A stretch of 64,000 nucleotides of DNA from Trinickia sp. Y13 (GCF_029522115.1 NZ_JAKWFK010000004.1:62001-126000), one strand, 5' to 3'; shown: positions 53,872-63,911, counted from the stretch's first letter. Program-made: numbers and translations. The notes: generated by a model not told the origin, from the letters alone.

Positions 53872-55203
53872 TTAAAGTTCGGCCCCTGCCGTAAATTCCT
53901 TGACCCAAATCGCAGCCGTTACTGCAACGTCGGCAATGGGCCGCACGGGCAGCGACCGCGGATGCGGCTGATTCAAGAGCTGATGCATGAGATCGCTCGA
54001 TTGACCGAGCGCGTGCTCCGCGATGAGCTTGCCCGACGCTGAGCCGCGGCTCAGCCCCAGCCCGTTGCAACCTACGGCTTCGAAGACACCGTCGCCGCGC
54101 TGCCCAAACAATGCGCCGTTGTTCGCTGACAGGCACAACGGGCCACCCCATGTATATTCGAGCTCCACGTGCTCCAGCATCGGAAAACGCCGGTCGAACG
54201 AGCGTTGGTGCAAACGCTTCGCCTTCGCGAGGTCTGCCTGCGATACCTCGAGACCGGGCCTGAAGGCGAAGTGATTGCGCACGCAGATGCGATCGGTCGC
54301 CAAACGGCGAACTGTCGTGCCCATCGGGTCGGCCGGAATGAGCGCCCAGGAGCGCGCGCCTCCTAGCCTGTCGACTTCGTCGGCCGTCATCACGCCCGTC
54401 AAGGACGCGAACGTGTAGACCGGCAGCAAACCGTTCGGGTGCCCCCCAAAGGCGGCCGCATACGCGTTCGTGCAGAGAATCACGTGCTTGGCGGCGATGC
54501 TGCCTTGCTCGAAGCTCAATACTTTCGTATCGCTGCGATCGTCGATCCGCTTGACCGCACTCATTTCGTAGACCGTCACGTTTTCCGGCAGCGTCGCCGC
54601 CAGCCCTCGCATCAGCGCCGCGGGTTGGACCGTGCTGCATCCGGGCGTGAATAGCGCGCCGCGGTAAAAGCTCGTTCCGGTCACCTGGCCGATGGCCGCT
54701 TCGTCGAGCCATTCGAAACGCTCGTCGATGCGGGCCAAGCCGTCCGCGAAATGCGCCAGTGCGGCTTGCCCTTTTTTGTTGACGGCCGCATGAAATTTGC
54801 CGTCGTCTCGCCAATCGCAATCGATGCCGTGGCGGCGCACGATCGAGCGGACATAGTCGATGCCGTGACGTTGCAGCCGCACGTCGGCCTTATCGGCTTC
54901 GACGCTGCGCGAGTAGCTTTCGCTGCTGATATCGTGCGGTAGATCGACAAAGAAACCGGAATTGCGCCCCGCGGTCGTGCGCCCGATGCGGTCGGCTTCC
55001 ACCAATGCAATGGGAGCGGCGGGCGCCAATTCAGCCAAGCGGCGCGCGGCGCACAGCCCCGTAATGCCCCCGCCGATGACGACCCAATCGTATCGATGCG
55101 CCGACGCGACGATCTCGGGCGGCGCGGCGGACGGCAAGCTCTCCCACCAACCGTTGACGCCGTCGGGAGCGGGAAACCGCGCGAATTCCAGTTTCGAGGC
55201 CAT
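53872..55203 (-). CDS. FAD-dependent oxidoreductase (PuuB/OrdL-like)
   Basis: 443 residues of the DAO family. After about 40 residues comes WVVIGGGITGLCAARRLAEL (FAD), then GRTTAGRNSGFFVDLPHD, and a C-terminal ELEYTWGGPLCLSANNGALFGQRGDGVFEAVGCNGLGLSRGSASG. Closest in pattern to gamma-glutamylputrescine oxidase PuuB and OrdL. In the present operon it may oxidise cis-4-hydroxy-D-proline, an N-methyl amino acid or a gamma-glutamyl amine. Start codon is 5 bp after the DapA-like stop. Confidence 0.85.
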   Translation of the reverse strand: MASKLEFARFPAPDGVNGWWESLPSAAPPEIVASAHRYDWVVIGGGITGLCAARRLAELAPAAPIALVEADRIGRTTAGRNSGFFVDLPHDISSESYSRSVEADKADVRLQRHGIDYVRSIVRRHGIDCDWRDDGKFHAAVNKKGQAALAHFADGLARIDERFEWLDEAAIGQVTGTSFYRGALFTPGCSTVQPAALMRGLAATLPENVTVYEMSAVKRIDDRSDTKVLSFEQGSIAAKHVILCTNAYAAAFGGHPNGLLPVYTFASLTGVMTADEVDRLGGARSWALIPADPMGTTVRRLATDRICVRNHFAFRPGLEVSQADLAKAKRLHQRSFDRRFPMLEHVELEYTWGGPLCLSANNGALFGQRGDGVFEAVGCNGLGLSRGSASGKLIAEHALGQSSDLMHQLLNQPHPRSLPVRPIADVAVTAAIWVKEFTAGAEL

Positions 55204-55208
55204 GCCAG

Positions 55209-56096
55209 TTATCGTGCGTTGTGCAACATCGGTTTGACGAGCTTGGCAAACGCGTTGCGCTCGTCGTCGGACAGGCCGCCCAACGGGGCACGTGCGATGC
55301 CCACGGGAACGCCCGCCAATTCGCATCCGTAGCGGACGTATTGGATGAACTTGCCGCTGCGCTCGAGCAGTTCGAGCACGGGCAGCAACTGCGCCATCAA
55401 CTTGCGGCCCAACGCAAAGTCGCCTTTCACCACGCAAGCGTCGAACAGCGCTGTGTGCGCCTCGGGCAGGAAGTTCGACGCGCCGCCGACCCAGCTCCTC
55501 GCGCCCCAAGCGAAGAACTCGAGCGCCTGATCATCCATGCCGCAGCTGAGCACCAAGCGATCCTTGAAGTGCGTGGCGAGATGATGCAGGTGAGAAATGT
55601 CCCCGGTGCTTTCCTTCATGGCGATGAAGTTCGGCCGCTCGAGCAACTTCGTCAGGACGCCGTCGCTGATTTCCGTCCCGGTCCGAGCCGGGAAGTTGTA
55701 AAGCATGATGGGCATATCGAGCGCATCGTCTACTTTCAGCAAATGCGCGAGCAGTTCTTCCTGCGTCGGTTGCGCATAGTAAGGCGCAGCGACCAGCAAC
55801 GCCTGCAGCCCAGCACGCTTGGCTTGCTCGCCCAGGCGAATCACTTCCTTCGTGATGGTGGCATTGATGCCCGCGGTCAAGTACGTCTTGCCGCCGGCGG
55901 CCTGCGCCACCGTGTTGAACGTCTCGACGCGCTCGTCGAAACTCAGTGCATAGTATTCGCCGGTCGTGCCGCCAACGCCCAAGCCGGACACACGGCCGGC
56001 CAAGTCGGCGGCGTGTTTGCCGAGCAATGCATGATCGATTTCACCATCCGCTTTGAACGGAGTCACCAGCGGAGTATGTACGCCCTCGAAGCTCAT
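55209..56096 (-). CDS. DapA/NAL family lyase (possible hydroxypyrroline-carboxylate deaminase)
   Basis: 295 residues of the dihydrodipicolinate synthase/N-acetylneuraminate lyase barrel: VTPFKADGEID, GGTTGEYYAL (pyruvyl carboxylate site), YNFPARTG (catalytic Tyr), and FIAMKEST with the Schiff-base Lys. Housekeeping DapA is unlikely in an operon with FAD enzyme and ALDH. The hydroxyproline enzyme 1-pyrroline-4-hydroxy-2-carboxylate deaminase is of this family and would give the semialdehyde used by the ALDH downstream. First gene of the dapA-like/FAD/ALDH/proC-like unit; glyA ends 141 bp upstream. Confidence 0.82.
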   Translation of the reverse strand: MSFEGVHTPLVTPFKADGEIDHALLGKHAADLAGRVSGLGVGGTTGEYYALSFDERVETFNTVAQAAGGKTYLTAGINATITKEVIRLGEQAKRAGLQALLVAAPYYAQPTQEELLAHLLKVDDALDMPIMLYNFPARTGTEISDGVLTKLLERPNFIAMKESTGDISHLHHLATHFKDRLVLSCGMDDQALEFFAWGARSWVGGASNFLPEAHTALFDACVVKGDFALGRKLMAQLLPVLELLERSGKFIQYVRYGCELAGVPVGIARAPLGGLSDDERNAFAKLVKPMLHNAR

Positions 56097-56237
56097 TTCG
56101 ATATCTCTCTTCAGTAATCAGCAATTAACAATCGACAATTAGTAGCAGTAGCCGGTAATCACCCGCCCGTAGCGGATCGTGGCAAACCGACCAACCGATC
56201 CGAACCGCCATTGCGGCCCGGGCGCGCGGCGCTCACG

Positions 56238-57533
56238 TCAGACGACATCGACCGCATGCGAGTAAATCGGAAACTGTCCGCACAGCTCTCGCACGCGGGC
56301 GCGCACCGCGCGTTCGATCTGCTCGTCGCCGCCCGGCTCGCGCTCGAGCGCCGACAATACTTCCAAAATCATTTCGCCGATCCGCTCGAACTGCGCCTTA
56401 CCGAAGCCTCGCGTCGTGCCCGCCGGTGTGCCCAAGCGGATGCCGGACGTGACTGTCGGGTTTTCCGTATCGAACGGAATGCCATTCTTGTTGCAGGTGA
56501 TACCGGCACGCTCGAGCGCCTTCTCCGCCTGCGTACCGGTGAGGCGCTTCGTGCGCAAATCGACGAGCAGCAAGTGGTTATCCGTGCCGCCCGTCACGAG
56601 GTCGAGTCCGCCGGACTTCAACACATTGCCGAGCGCCTCCGCATTGCGCAGCACCTGGTCGATGTAGGCCGTAAATTCCGGGCGAAGCGCTTCTCCGAAC
56701 GCCACCGCCTTACCCGCAATGACATGCATGAGCGGCCCGCCTTGCAAACCGGGAAACACGGCCGAGTTGATCTTCTTGGCGATATCGCCGTTGTTGGTGA
56801 GGATGAAGCCGCCGCGCGGCCCGCGAAGCGTCTTGTGCGTCGTCGACGTCACCACATCGGCGAAACGAACGGGGTTTTCATGGCGCCCCGCGGCAACGAT
56901 GCCTGCGATATGCGCCATGTCGACCATCAACAGCGCTCCGACGCTATCGGCGATATTGCGGAAGGCCGCGAAATCGAGCGCCCGCGGATACGCCGAATAG
57001 CCGGCGATGATCAGCTTCGGGCGATGCTCTTGCGCAAGCCGATGCACCTTGTCGTAGTCGATCCGATACGTCTCGGGGCTCACGCCGTATTGCACCGAGT
57101 TGAACCACTTGCCGGAGAGCGCCGGACGCGCACCGTGCGTGAGGTGACCGCCCGCATCGAGCGACATGCCCATGACCGTATCGCCGGGCTTGACGAGCGC
57201 CAGCATGACGGCGCCGTTTGCCTGCGCACCCGAATGCGGCTGCACGTTCGCATATTCGGCGTCGAACAGCGCCTTCACGCGATCGATCGCCAGCGCCTCG
57301 ATACGGTCCACGTGCTCGCAGCCGCCGTAGTAGCGCTTGGACGGATAGCCTTCGGCGTACTTGTTGGTCAGTACGGTACCTTGCGCCTCCATCACAGCAG
57401 CCGAAACGATGTTCTCAGAAGCGATCAGTTCGATCTGCGTTTGCTGGCGGCGCAACTCGAGCGCGATCTCCGACGCGATGACGGGGTCATGGCTCTGGAG
57501 CCTTTCGGAAAAAAACCGCGATTGTTCGTTCAC
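56238..57533 (-). CDS. glyA: Serine hydroxymethyltransferase, second copy type
   Basis: 431 residues. PLP enzyme interconverting glycine plus 5,10-methylene-THF and serine. Visible: [39 protein letters not shown] and the PLP Lys in [13 protein letters not shown]. Start is GTG at 57533 with GGGAG 7 bp upstream. Lying between a betaine transporter and a demethylation-related operon, it would take the formaldehyde-derived one-carbon units and glycine made from betaine. SHMT copies are often found in betaine/sarcosine clusters. Confidence 0.95.
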   Translation of the reverse strand: MNEQSRFFSERLQSHDPVIASEIALELRRQQTQIELIASENIVSAAVMEAQGTVLTNKYAEGYPSKRYYGGCEHVDRIEALAIDRVKALFDAEYANVQPHSGAQANGAVMLALVKPGDTVMGMSLDAGGHLTHGARPALSGKWFNSVQYGVSPETYRIDYDKVHRLAQEHRPKLIIAGYSAYPRALDFAAFRNIADSVGALLMVDMAHIAGIVAAGRHENPVRFADVVTSTTHKTLRGPRGGFILTNNGDIAKKINSAVFPGLQGGPLMHVIAGKAVAFGEALRPEFTAYIDQVLRNAEALGNVLKSGGLDLVTGGTDNHLLLVDLRTKRLTGTQAEKALERAGITCNKNGIPFDTENPTVTSGIRLGTPAGTTRGFGKAQFERIGEMILEVLSALEREPGGDEQIERAVRARVRELCGQFPIYSHAVDVV

Positions 57534-57688
57534 TGATCACTCCCGAAAGATTGTTTGCAGCGCAGTGCTATACGACTGCACCTGTCATAGATAGATAACA
57601 GCGGGCTCTCTCTTGACCGCCGGAAGGTGAATTCGCGCGATCCGTGAGCCGATGCCAGTGCATGCGATTCACGGAAAGCGGCGTGTCG

Positions 57689-58570
57689 CTACTGCTGCAT
57701 CCAGGCCTTGAGCTTTTCCGGGTGGGACTCGACGAACTTCTTCGCGGCGGTGGCATAGTCGTTCGTGCTGTTCCCTTCGAACTCGATTGCCTCGACGTCG
57801 GCCAGCGTCAACTTGAAGTGCTTGAAGAACACGTCAGCGCGCGGAAACTTGCTCGCGAACTGCTTCGACGCAAAGGCATGGATCTGCTCTTCTCCACCCA
57901 GCGTGCCTTTCGGATCCTTCAGATAGCGCATCTTCCATTTTTGGAAGAGCCAGTGCGGGCTCCATACCGTCGCCACGACCCATTGATTCGACTGATACGC
58001 GCGCGACACGCCGGCCAGCATGCCCGCTTCGCTCGACGCCTGCAGGTTGTAGCCGGTCAGGTTGTAGGCTTGGATCGTCTTTTCCGAGGCTTGCATCAAG
58101 CCACCGCCAGGCTCGATACCTTGGATGGTGCCGTTGAGCTTGCTCTTGACCTCGGGCTTGCTAAGATCGGCGATCGACGACAATTCGGATTCGGGCACGT
58201 AGGCGGGGACAGCCCAACCGTTCTTGCCGCCCGTGTAGATGATGCCCACGTCATCCAAGTCGTTCTTGTACTTGGCGTAGTACGTCGCATGGGTAACAGG
58301 CAGCCATCCGCCCACCATGATGTCCAAATCGCCCCGCGCCACGCCTTGGTATTGGATGCCGATATCGGCCTGCACGAACTGAACGGGTTGCTTCAGATCG
58401 TTTTCGAGCACGTATTTGGCGACGTTCGCCACGGCCAGCACGTCGGCCCAGTTCGTCACCGCGATTTTCACCGGCTCCGCGGCCATCGCGGGCACGCCCG
58501 TCAAGCCTACAGCGACAACCGTCGATACCGCCAGCTTCGCGAGAAGCGATTTCAACAAACGGCATTTCAT
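57689..58570 (-). CDS. proX: Betaine/choline-type periplasmic binding protein
   Basis: 293 residues with signal peptide (LAKLAVSTVVAVGLTGVPAMAAE) and the OpuAC fold: VKIAVTNWADVLAVANV, QADIGIQYQGVARGDLDIMVGGWLPVTH, and TVWSPHWLFQKWKMRYL, in which Trp residues could box a quaternary ammonium group. Binds glycine betaine, proline betaine or choline for the ProVW components encoded upstream. AAGGAG precedes its ATG. The long 163-bp gap to proW has hairpins that may set its higher expression. Confidence 0.92.
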   Translation of the reverse strand: MKCRLLKSLLAKLAVSTVVAVGLTGVPAMAAEPVKIAVTNWADVLAVANVAKYVLENDLKQPVQFVQADIGIQYQGVARGDLDIMVGGWLPVTHATYYAKYKNDLDDVGIIYTGGKNGWAVPAYVPESELSSIADLSKPEVKSKLNGTIQGIEPGGGLMQASEKTIQAYNLTGYNLQASSEAGMLAGVSRAYQSNQWVVATVWSPHWLFQKWKMRYLKDPKGTLGGEEQIHAFASKQFASKFPRADVFFKHFKLTLADVEAIEFEGNSTNDYATAAKKFVESHPEKLKAWMQQ

Positions 58571-58655
58571 TTAGGACTCCTTAGTTATAAAAGAGATGAT
58601 CAACAATCCGACGGACGTCGCTATGTAGCGCATTGGTCCCCGCCCCTTCCACTTC

Positions 58656-58704
58656 ACCGAGCCAGCCGCAATGCTCGGTGCCCGGGTCGCCCTTCAGGGC
58701 GACC
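58656..58704 (-). repeat. Two hairpins between proW and proX
   Basis: ACCGAGC-N10-GCTCGGT at 58656-58679 and GGTCGCCC-TTCA-GGGCGACC (perfect 8-bp stem) at 58685-58704. They follow the permease stop and precede the binding-protein gene in an otherwise tight operon, a place where stem-loops often limit readthrough or protect mRNA so that the binding protein is made in excess. Confidence 0.6.
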
Positions 58705-58733
58705 GTATCTACCGCTACCGCTCTCGCTTGCGC

Positions 58734-59618
58734 TCAGGTATGCGCCGCGCCGCGCGCTTCCGACTTCGCCGTCCGCATGCCGGGCCTCGTCTTGCGCTTC
58801 GCCTTGACACCGAAACTTTCGGTCAAACGGTCGAGCACGATCGCGAGCAGCACGACGCCCAAGCCGCCTTCGAAACCGATGCCGATGTCCAGGCGCTGAA
58901 TCCCGCTCAGCACATATTCGCCAAGACCGCCCGCGCCGATCATCGATGCAATCACGACCATCGAAAGCGCCATCATGATGGTTTGATTCACTCCAGCCAT
59001 GATCGAGGGCAACGCATTCGGCAACTGAACCTTCCACAGCAACTGTGCATCGGTGCTGCCGAACGAGCGCCCCGCTTCGAGCAACTCTTCTCGCACCTGC
59101 CGAATGCCCAATGTGGTCAGACGCACGACGGGCGGCATCGCGAAAACGACGGTTGCGATGACGGCGGGCACTCTGCCAAGCCCGAACAAAATGACGGCCG
59201 GAATCAAATAAACGAACGCCGGCATCGTCTGCATAAAGTCGAGCAGCGAACGCAGAATCAACTCCACCCGCCTGTTTCTCGCGCCCCAGATGCCGAGCGG
59301 AACGCCGATGACCAAACTGAAGCAGGTGGCAGCCGTCACGAGCGCCAGCGTGGATACCGTCTGCGTCCATAACCCCATGTAATGAATCGCTTCCAGCGCG
59401 AGGCCGACGAAGACCGCGAACACGATGCCGCGGCGCCACAATGCAAGCGCCACGAGGATCACCAGCATCGCGACGAACGGAATCGCGCCCAGGCCGTCCT
59501 CAAGCAGCTTGACCACCGCGCCGAGTGCGGCGGAGAACGCATCGAACCCGCCACGGAAATGATGGAAGAGGAAGTTGACGGCATCCTCTGCAAATTTGCC
59601 GATCCCTGATGAGTTCAT
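58734..59618 (-). CDS. proW: Betaine ABC transporter permease, ProW type
   Basis: 294 residues with an amphipathic N-terminal segment and about five to six membrane helices. The OpuAB/ProW block [35 protein letters not shown] and the EAA loop [27 protein letters not shown] are present, as is the conserved [14 protein letters not shown]. The start ATG overlaps the proV stop, so they are coupled. Confidence 0.93.
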   Translation of the reverse strand: MNSSGIGKFAEDAVNFLFHHFRGGFDAFSAALGAVVKLLEDGLGAIPFVAMLVILVALALWRRGIVFAVFVGLALEAIHYMGLWTQTVSTLALVTAATCFSLVIGVPLGIWGARNRRVELILRSLLDFMQTMPAFVYLIPAVILFGLGRVPAVIATVVFAMPPVVRLTTLGIRQVREELLEAGRSFGSTDAQLLWKVQLPNALPSIMAGVNQTIMMALSMVVIASMIGAGGLGEYVLSGIQRLDIGIGFEGGLGVVLLAIVLDRLTESFGVKAKRKTRPGMRTAKSEARGAAHT

Positions 59619-60904
59619 CCTGCTCTCCGTTCCATGACTTGTTTTAGGATCGTGCGGCACGACACGGCCCCCGCGAGCCTGCCGGCCGAGTCCACCACCG
59701 GCACATCGTGCTCTTGGCTCAAAGCGATCGCCGCGAGATCGTGCAGATCGGCGTCCAGCGAAACGGACCGTAAATCGGGCAGCAACGCGTCGCGGATCGA
59801 ACCCGTGCCGGCCTTGTGAAGCGAAGCGGGTGTCACGCCGCCCTGGTAGAGGCCCGACAGGTCGCAGACGTAGCCACATTCGACACCGCTATCGATGATC
59901 TGGCTGAGGTACCGGTCTGCCGGCGCACCGATGTCGCAAGCAATCAACTCGCGTCCAACGCTCGTCAAGAGGCTCGACGCCTTCAAGAACCGGGAGACGT
60001 CGACGTGGCGGAAGAAATCGCGTACATAGTCGTCCGCAGGCGACTGAATCAGTTCCGCCGGCGTACCGACTTGGATCAAACACCCATCCTTCATGATGCC
60101 GATCCGGCCGCCGATCTTGATCGCTTCTTCGATGTCATGCGAGATGAAGACAATCGTTCGCTGCTCTTCCTTTTGCAGCCGTAGCAGTTCGCTCTGCATC
60201 TCATGGCGGATCAACGGATCCAAAGCGGAAAACGCTTCGTCCATCAGCAGCACCGAGGGATTCACCGCCAAGGCGCGCGCCAAGCCGACGCGTTGCTGCA
60301 TGCCCCCCGATAGCTCGCTCGGCAGGAGCTTTTCGTATGAACCAAGGCCGACACGCGTCAGCGCGGCGCGTGCGATCTCGTAGCGTTGCGCCTTCTTCAT
60401 GCCGGCCACTTCGAGACCATAGGAGATGTTATCCAGCACACTGCGGTTGGGCAGCAGGGCGAATGACTGGAACACCATCGCCATTTTCTTCCTGCGCACC
60501 TCGCGTAGTTCCACCGTGGACATCGGCGCGATATCGCGGCCTTCGAGGATGACCTGTCCCGACGTCGGCTCGATGAGGCGGTTCAACAGCCGCACCAGCG
60601 TCGACTTGCCCGAACCCGACAGCCCCATGATGACGAAGATCTCGCCCGATTTGACGCTCAAGCTAACGTCGTTGACCGCCACCATGTTGCCCGTGCGCTT
60701 GAAGATTTCATCTCGGCCAACCCCTTGCAGGACCAATTCGGCGGCTCTCTCGGGCTTCGGGCCGAAGATCTTCGCCAAACGGCGCACGGTCAGGATATCG
60801 GTGCCCGCGGCAGCGATGGAATGTGCAACGGGCGCAGCGGCGGCCGCACTACCCGCCCTTGGGCGCGCCAAGTCTTGCGATGCAAATGTCAAGTTCGGAG
60901 GCAT
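59615..60904 (-). CDS. proV: Betaine ABC transporter ATPase with CBS domains, ProV type
   Basis: 429 residues. Walker [10 protein letters not shown], signature LSGGMQQR, Walker [14 protein letters not shown], then about 130 residues of paired CBS domains ([17 protein letters not shown] near the end), which in OpuA-type pumps sense ionic strength or nucleotides. A 35-residue N-terminal tail precedes the usual start [11 protein letters not shown], so the true start may be slightly internal. First gene of proVWX. Choline, glycine betaine or proline betaine are the expected solutes. Confidence 0.93.
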   Translation of the reverse strand: MPPNLTFASQDLARPRAGSAAAAAPVAHSIAAAGTDILTVRRLAKIFGPKPERAAELVLQGVGRDEIFKRTGNMVAVNDVSLSVKSGEIFVIMGLSGSGKSTLVRLLNRLIEPTSGQVILEGRDIAPMSTVELREVRRKKMAMVFQSFALLPNRSVLDNISYGLEVAGMKKAQRYEIARAALTRVGLGSYEKLLPSELSGGMQQRVGLARALAVNPSVLLMDEAFSALDPLIRHEMQSELLRLQKEEQRTIVFISHDIEEAIKIGGRIGIMKDGCLIQVGTPAELIQSPADDYVRDFFRHVDVSRFLKASSLLTSVGRELIACDIGAPADRYLSQIIDSGVECGYVCDLSGLYQGGVTPASLHKAGTGSIRDALLPDLRSVSLDADLHDLAAIALSQEHDVPVVDSAGRLAGAVSCRTILKQVMERRAG

Positions 60905-61284
60905 GCTTTGATCTCAACAGGCAAGTTCAAGAAATCGAAGGCGACGACTTGCAGCGCGTCGTCTCGCATTCGTCGTCGCTCGCAGCGAATCCTGCGGCGA
61001 AAGCCAATCGCTGGTTGATGTCTATTGCGTGAAATCAAGCGTACCAAGCCAAATCGTCGCATCCCGATACATTTTGTTCGCCCTTTGCCATACGTCCGGT
61101 TATGGGGTCGTCGAATGTAGCGTTCATTGAATATCGGTCGAAATCGCGCGATGCGCTATGACTCAATGGGGGCGGGCGTTCGACGGTGCAAAGAGAGGAC
61201 AAAGCACGGCGTTGCCGCGCGTTGAACGGGGTGCCGCGCGGGGTGGCACATAGGGAATTTCCTAATGCGCGGTGGTTTGCGCAC
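60905..61284. other. Gap between proV and the sensor kinase gene
   Basis: 380 bp without a supported gene. It must contain the proV promoter, since proV is first in its operon. I found no clear copy of either LysR operator type and no strong terminator for the kinase gene; short open frames here have no recognisable features. Confidence 0.5.
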
Positions 61285-62610
61285 TCAAGCGTGCAAGGCG
61301 ACCGTGGCCACCAGCCCCCCGCCCTGCCGGTTGCCAAGCTCGAGGCTCCCGCCGATCGCCCGCGTTAATTGCGCGGCGATCGCAAGGCCCAACCCCGCAC
61401 CGCCCGTGTCGCGATTGCGCGACCCTTCCAAGCGATAAAACGGCTCTAAAACGCGTCCGAGTTCGTCTTCGGGAATGCCAGGCCCGCGATCGAGCACAGC
61501 CACGCACAGCGCACCTTCGTCGTTGCGCCACGCGCTCACTTCGGCCGCGCCGCCGTATTTGATGGCGTTGTCGATCAAGTTGCCCAGCACGCGCCGTAGC
61601 GCCTGCCGGCGCACCATCGATACGCCGCTGACCGACGCCGTCAACGTCACCGGTTTGCCCACATCCTGATAATCGAACACGACGCTTTCCAGAAACGCGC
61701 CCACGTCCATGCGCACCGGCGCTTCGGCGCCGCCATGCGCGCTACGCGCATACGCCACGCCTTCGCGCACGAGATGCTCCATCTCATGCAGATCGCCGAG
61801 CAGCTTGACGCGATCTTCGTTCTCTTCCAAGGCCTCGGCACGTAGCCGCATGCGTGTGATCGGCGTCTGCAGATCGTGCGAGATGGAAGCGAGAATATGC
61901 AGCCGCTCCTTGACATGACGGCTGATGCGCTCTTGCATCGTATTGAAGGCCGCCGCGGCTTGCGACACTTCGATAGGACCCGCCTCGCTCATGCGCGGGC
62001 CCTCGGCCGTGGGCGTCATGGCTTCGGCTGCTTGCGCGAGCTGCGTCAACGGCCGCGTGGCCAAACGCACCGCCAGCCAAGTGCATGCGAGCAACAGCAG
62101 CAACTGCAACACCAGCACGATTGGCAGCCACCGCGCGATTGGAGGCACGCCGCGCGGCGTGACTTCTAGCGTGAGCGGCGCACCGTCGTGCAACGTGAAA
62201 TGCACTTGGTACCGCTCGGGATGCATCGAAATCGTATCGCCCTTCACGTGGTAGCCCGGGCCGACTTCCCGCTCTATCCGATGCATGAGCTCGCGCGAGC
62301 GGCTGGAGGCCAGCGGCGTTCCCGGTCGGCCGTCGCCCAGCGCGAAACGGTAGTTGTCGCGTTGCAGGCGGCCAAGCCAATTGGGCCGTTCCGCTGCAGG
62401 CAAGCGGTCCAGCACCGCCACGGAAGTACCGACTTCGTGTTCCACCGAATCGAGCATCACCGTCGTGGCGCTTTGATCGCGCTCGTAATACATCAACGCG
62501 AACGAGAGCGCCTGCGCCAGCATCAGCCCCGCGAAAATGATCAAGTACACGCGCGAGGCCATGCTGCGCGGCAGCCAGCGCATCGATGCGTCCGGCGCCG
62601 CGGCGCTCAC
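61285..62610 (-). CDS. Sensor histidine kinase (EnvZ/OmpR-system type)
   Basis: 441 residues. First membrane helix near residue 25, about 115-residue periplasmic sensor, second helix LPIVLVLQLLLLLACTWLAV, HAMP, then HisKA with phospho-His in SISHDLQTPITRMRLR, and HATPase with N-box LGNLIDNAIKYG and G-box LDRGPGIPEDELG. Start is GTG at 62610 overlapping the regulator stop (GTGA). The periplasmic signal is unknown and no target operator was recognised. Confidence 0.93.
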   Translation of the reverse strand: MSAAAPDASMRWLPRSMASRVYLIIFAGLMLAQALSFALMYYERDQSATTVMLDSVEHEVGTSVAVLDRLPAAERPNWLGRLQRDNYRFALGDGRPGTPLASSRSRELMHRIEREVGPGYHVKGDTISMHPERYQVHFTLHDGAPLTLEVTPRGVPPIARWLPIVLVLQLLLLLACTWLAVRLATRPLTQLAQAAEAMTPTAEGPRMSEAGPIEVSQAAAAFNTMQERISRHVKERLHILASISHDLQTPITRMRLRAEALEENEDRVKLLGDLHEMEHLVREGVAYARSAHGGAEAPVRMDVGAFLESVVFDYQDVGKPVTLTASVSGVSMVRRQALRRVLGNLIDNAIKYGGAAEVSAWRNDEGALCVAVLDRGPGIPEDELGRVLEPFYRLEGSRNRDTGGAGLGLAIAAQLTRAIGGSLELGNRQGGGLVATVALHA

Positions 62611-63347
62611 GCGTCTCCCCCGTGCAGCGTGACCGCCATGCTGAAAACGTACCCCTCGCTGCGCACGGTCTTGATGTACGACTGCTCCTTGGCGTTGTCC
62701 TCGAGCCTGCTGCGCAGGCGGCTCACCAGCAAATCGATGGAGCGATCGAAGAGTTCCGCGTCCCTGCCTTGCGTCAGATTGAGCAGTTGGTCGCGCGACA
62801 GCACACGCTGCGGGTGATCCAAAAACACGCGTAAGAGCCGGAACTCGGCACCGCTCAGCGCGACGACGGTGTTCTGTTCGTCGATCAGGTGACGCGCCAT
62901 CGTGTCGAGCCGCCAGCGCCCGAACGAGAGCATGTCGGCGGTTTCGGTGATGCGTAAATTGGGCGGCAGCATGCGCGCGCGACGGATCACGGCCTTGATG
63001 CGCGCGAGCAGCTCGCGCGGCGAGAACGGCTTGACCACGTAATCGTCGGCGCCCATTTCGAGGCCGACGATGCGGTCGGTTTCGTCGTCGCGTGCGGTGA
63101 GCAATAGGATCGGCACGGCTTTATGCTTCCCGCCGCGCAACGTGCGGCACAGCACGAGACCGTCGTCGCCGGGCATCATGATGTCGAGCACGATCAAATC
63201 GAACGCCGACGAATCGAGTTGCGCGAACATCTCGCGTCCATTCACGGCTGCGCTGGCGCGCAGCCCGTTCTTGCGTAGATACTCGACGACGCCTGTGCGA
63301 ATTTCACGGTCGTCGTCGACGACGAGGATGTGGTCGATATGTTCCAT
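62607..63347 (-). CDS. OmpR-family response regulator
   Basis: 246 residues. Receiver domain with acidic pocket DDDREIR, phospho-Asp in LIVLDIMMPGDDG, Thr/Lys in LTARDDE and DDYVVKPFSPRELLARI, followed by a winged-helix domain (LSGAEFRLLRVFLDHPQRVLSRDQLL and VDLLVSRLRSRLED-like helices). Cytoplasmic transcription factor paired with the overlapping kinase gene. Confidence 0.94.
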   Translation of the reverse strand: MEHIDHILVVDDDREIRTGVVEYLRKNGLRASAAVNGREMFAQLDSSAFDLIVLDIMMPGDDGLVLCRTLRGGKHKAVPILLLTARDDETDRIVGLEMGADDYVVKPFSPRELLARIKAVIRRARMLPPNLRITETADMLSFGRWRLDTMARHLIDEQNTVVALSGAEFRLLRVFLDHPQRVLSRDQLLNLTQGRDAELFDRSIDLLVSRLRSRLEDNAKEQSYIKTVRSEGYVFSMAVTLHGGDA

Positions 63348-63365
63348 GCTCTTCGTTGCCTAGTG

Positions 63366-63911
63366 TCAAGGCTTGCCGAGCAGCGCGCGCACTCGCCGCT
63401 CGGTTTGCTCGTAGTCGCCTTCGCCGTAATGGCGATATACCACGCGGCCATTGCGGTCGATCAAGTAAATCGCCGGCCAGAATCGATTGCCGTAGGCATT
63501 CCAAATGCGGGACTCATTATCCACCGCGACGGGCCACATGATCCCATATCGATGGAGGGCGGCCTTCAGGGCTGCCGGGTCGCGTTCCTCCTCGTATTCC
63601 GGCGTATGCACGCCGACCACCACCAGCCCGTCTTTGGCGTACGTGTCGTGCAGCGCCTTCGTATGCGGGAGCACGTGAATGCAATTGATGCATTCGCGCG
63701 TCCAGAACTCGACGAGCACCACCTTGCCTCGAAGCGCATCGAGCGTCAACGGCGGCGAGTTGTACCAACGATCGGCGCCGTCGAAGCCGGGCGCAGGCCC
63801 TTGCGCCGCCGATTGTTGCGCGCTGGGCGAACCGCCCGAAGCAAGCCGGAACGTGAGCAACACGGCGCTCGACAGGGCCAGCGCTGCGATGGCGAATCGA
63901 GAAAAAGTCAT
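63366..63911 (-). CDS. TlpA/ResA-like membrane-anchored thioredoxin-fold protein
   Basis: 181 residues. N-terminal signal/anchor FAIAALALSSAVLLTF, then thioredoxin fold with LRGKVVLVEFWTRECINCIHVLP (redox pair C-I-N-C), GVHTPEYEEERD and a cis-Pro in FWPAIYLIDRNG. Periplasmic disulfide or peroxide-related reductase; the EFWTRxCINC pattern is typical of the DipZ/TlpA branch. GAGGAGG precedes the ATG at 63911. It ends 18 bp before the two-component regulator gene, possibly on one transcript. Confidence 0.88.
   Translation of the reverse strand: MTFSRFAIAALALSSAVLLTFRLASGGSPSAQQSAAQGPAPGFDGADRWYNSPPLTLDALRGKVVLVEFWTRECINCIHVLPHTKALHDTYAKDGLVVVGVHTPEYEEERDPAALKAALHRYGIMWPVAVDNESRIWNAYGNRFWPAIYLIDRNGRVVYRHYGEGDYEQTERRVRALLGKP

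Noticed and set aside
55209-56096. Assignment as biosynthetic dihydrodipicolinate synthase (dapA)
   Set aside because: The operon is catabolic; the family includes many lyases and deaminases, so a lysine role is not supported by context.
56211-57536. Plus-strand 441-codon frame opposite glyA
   Set aside because: Antisense to a complete serine hydroxymethyltransferase; no motifs.
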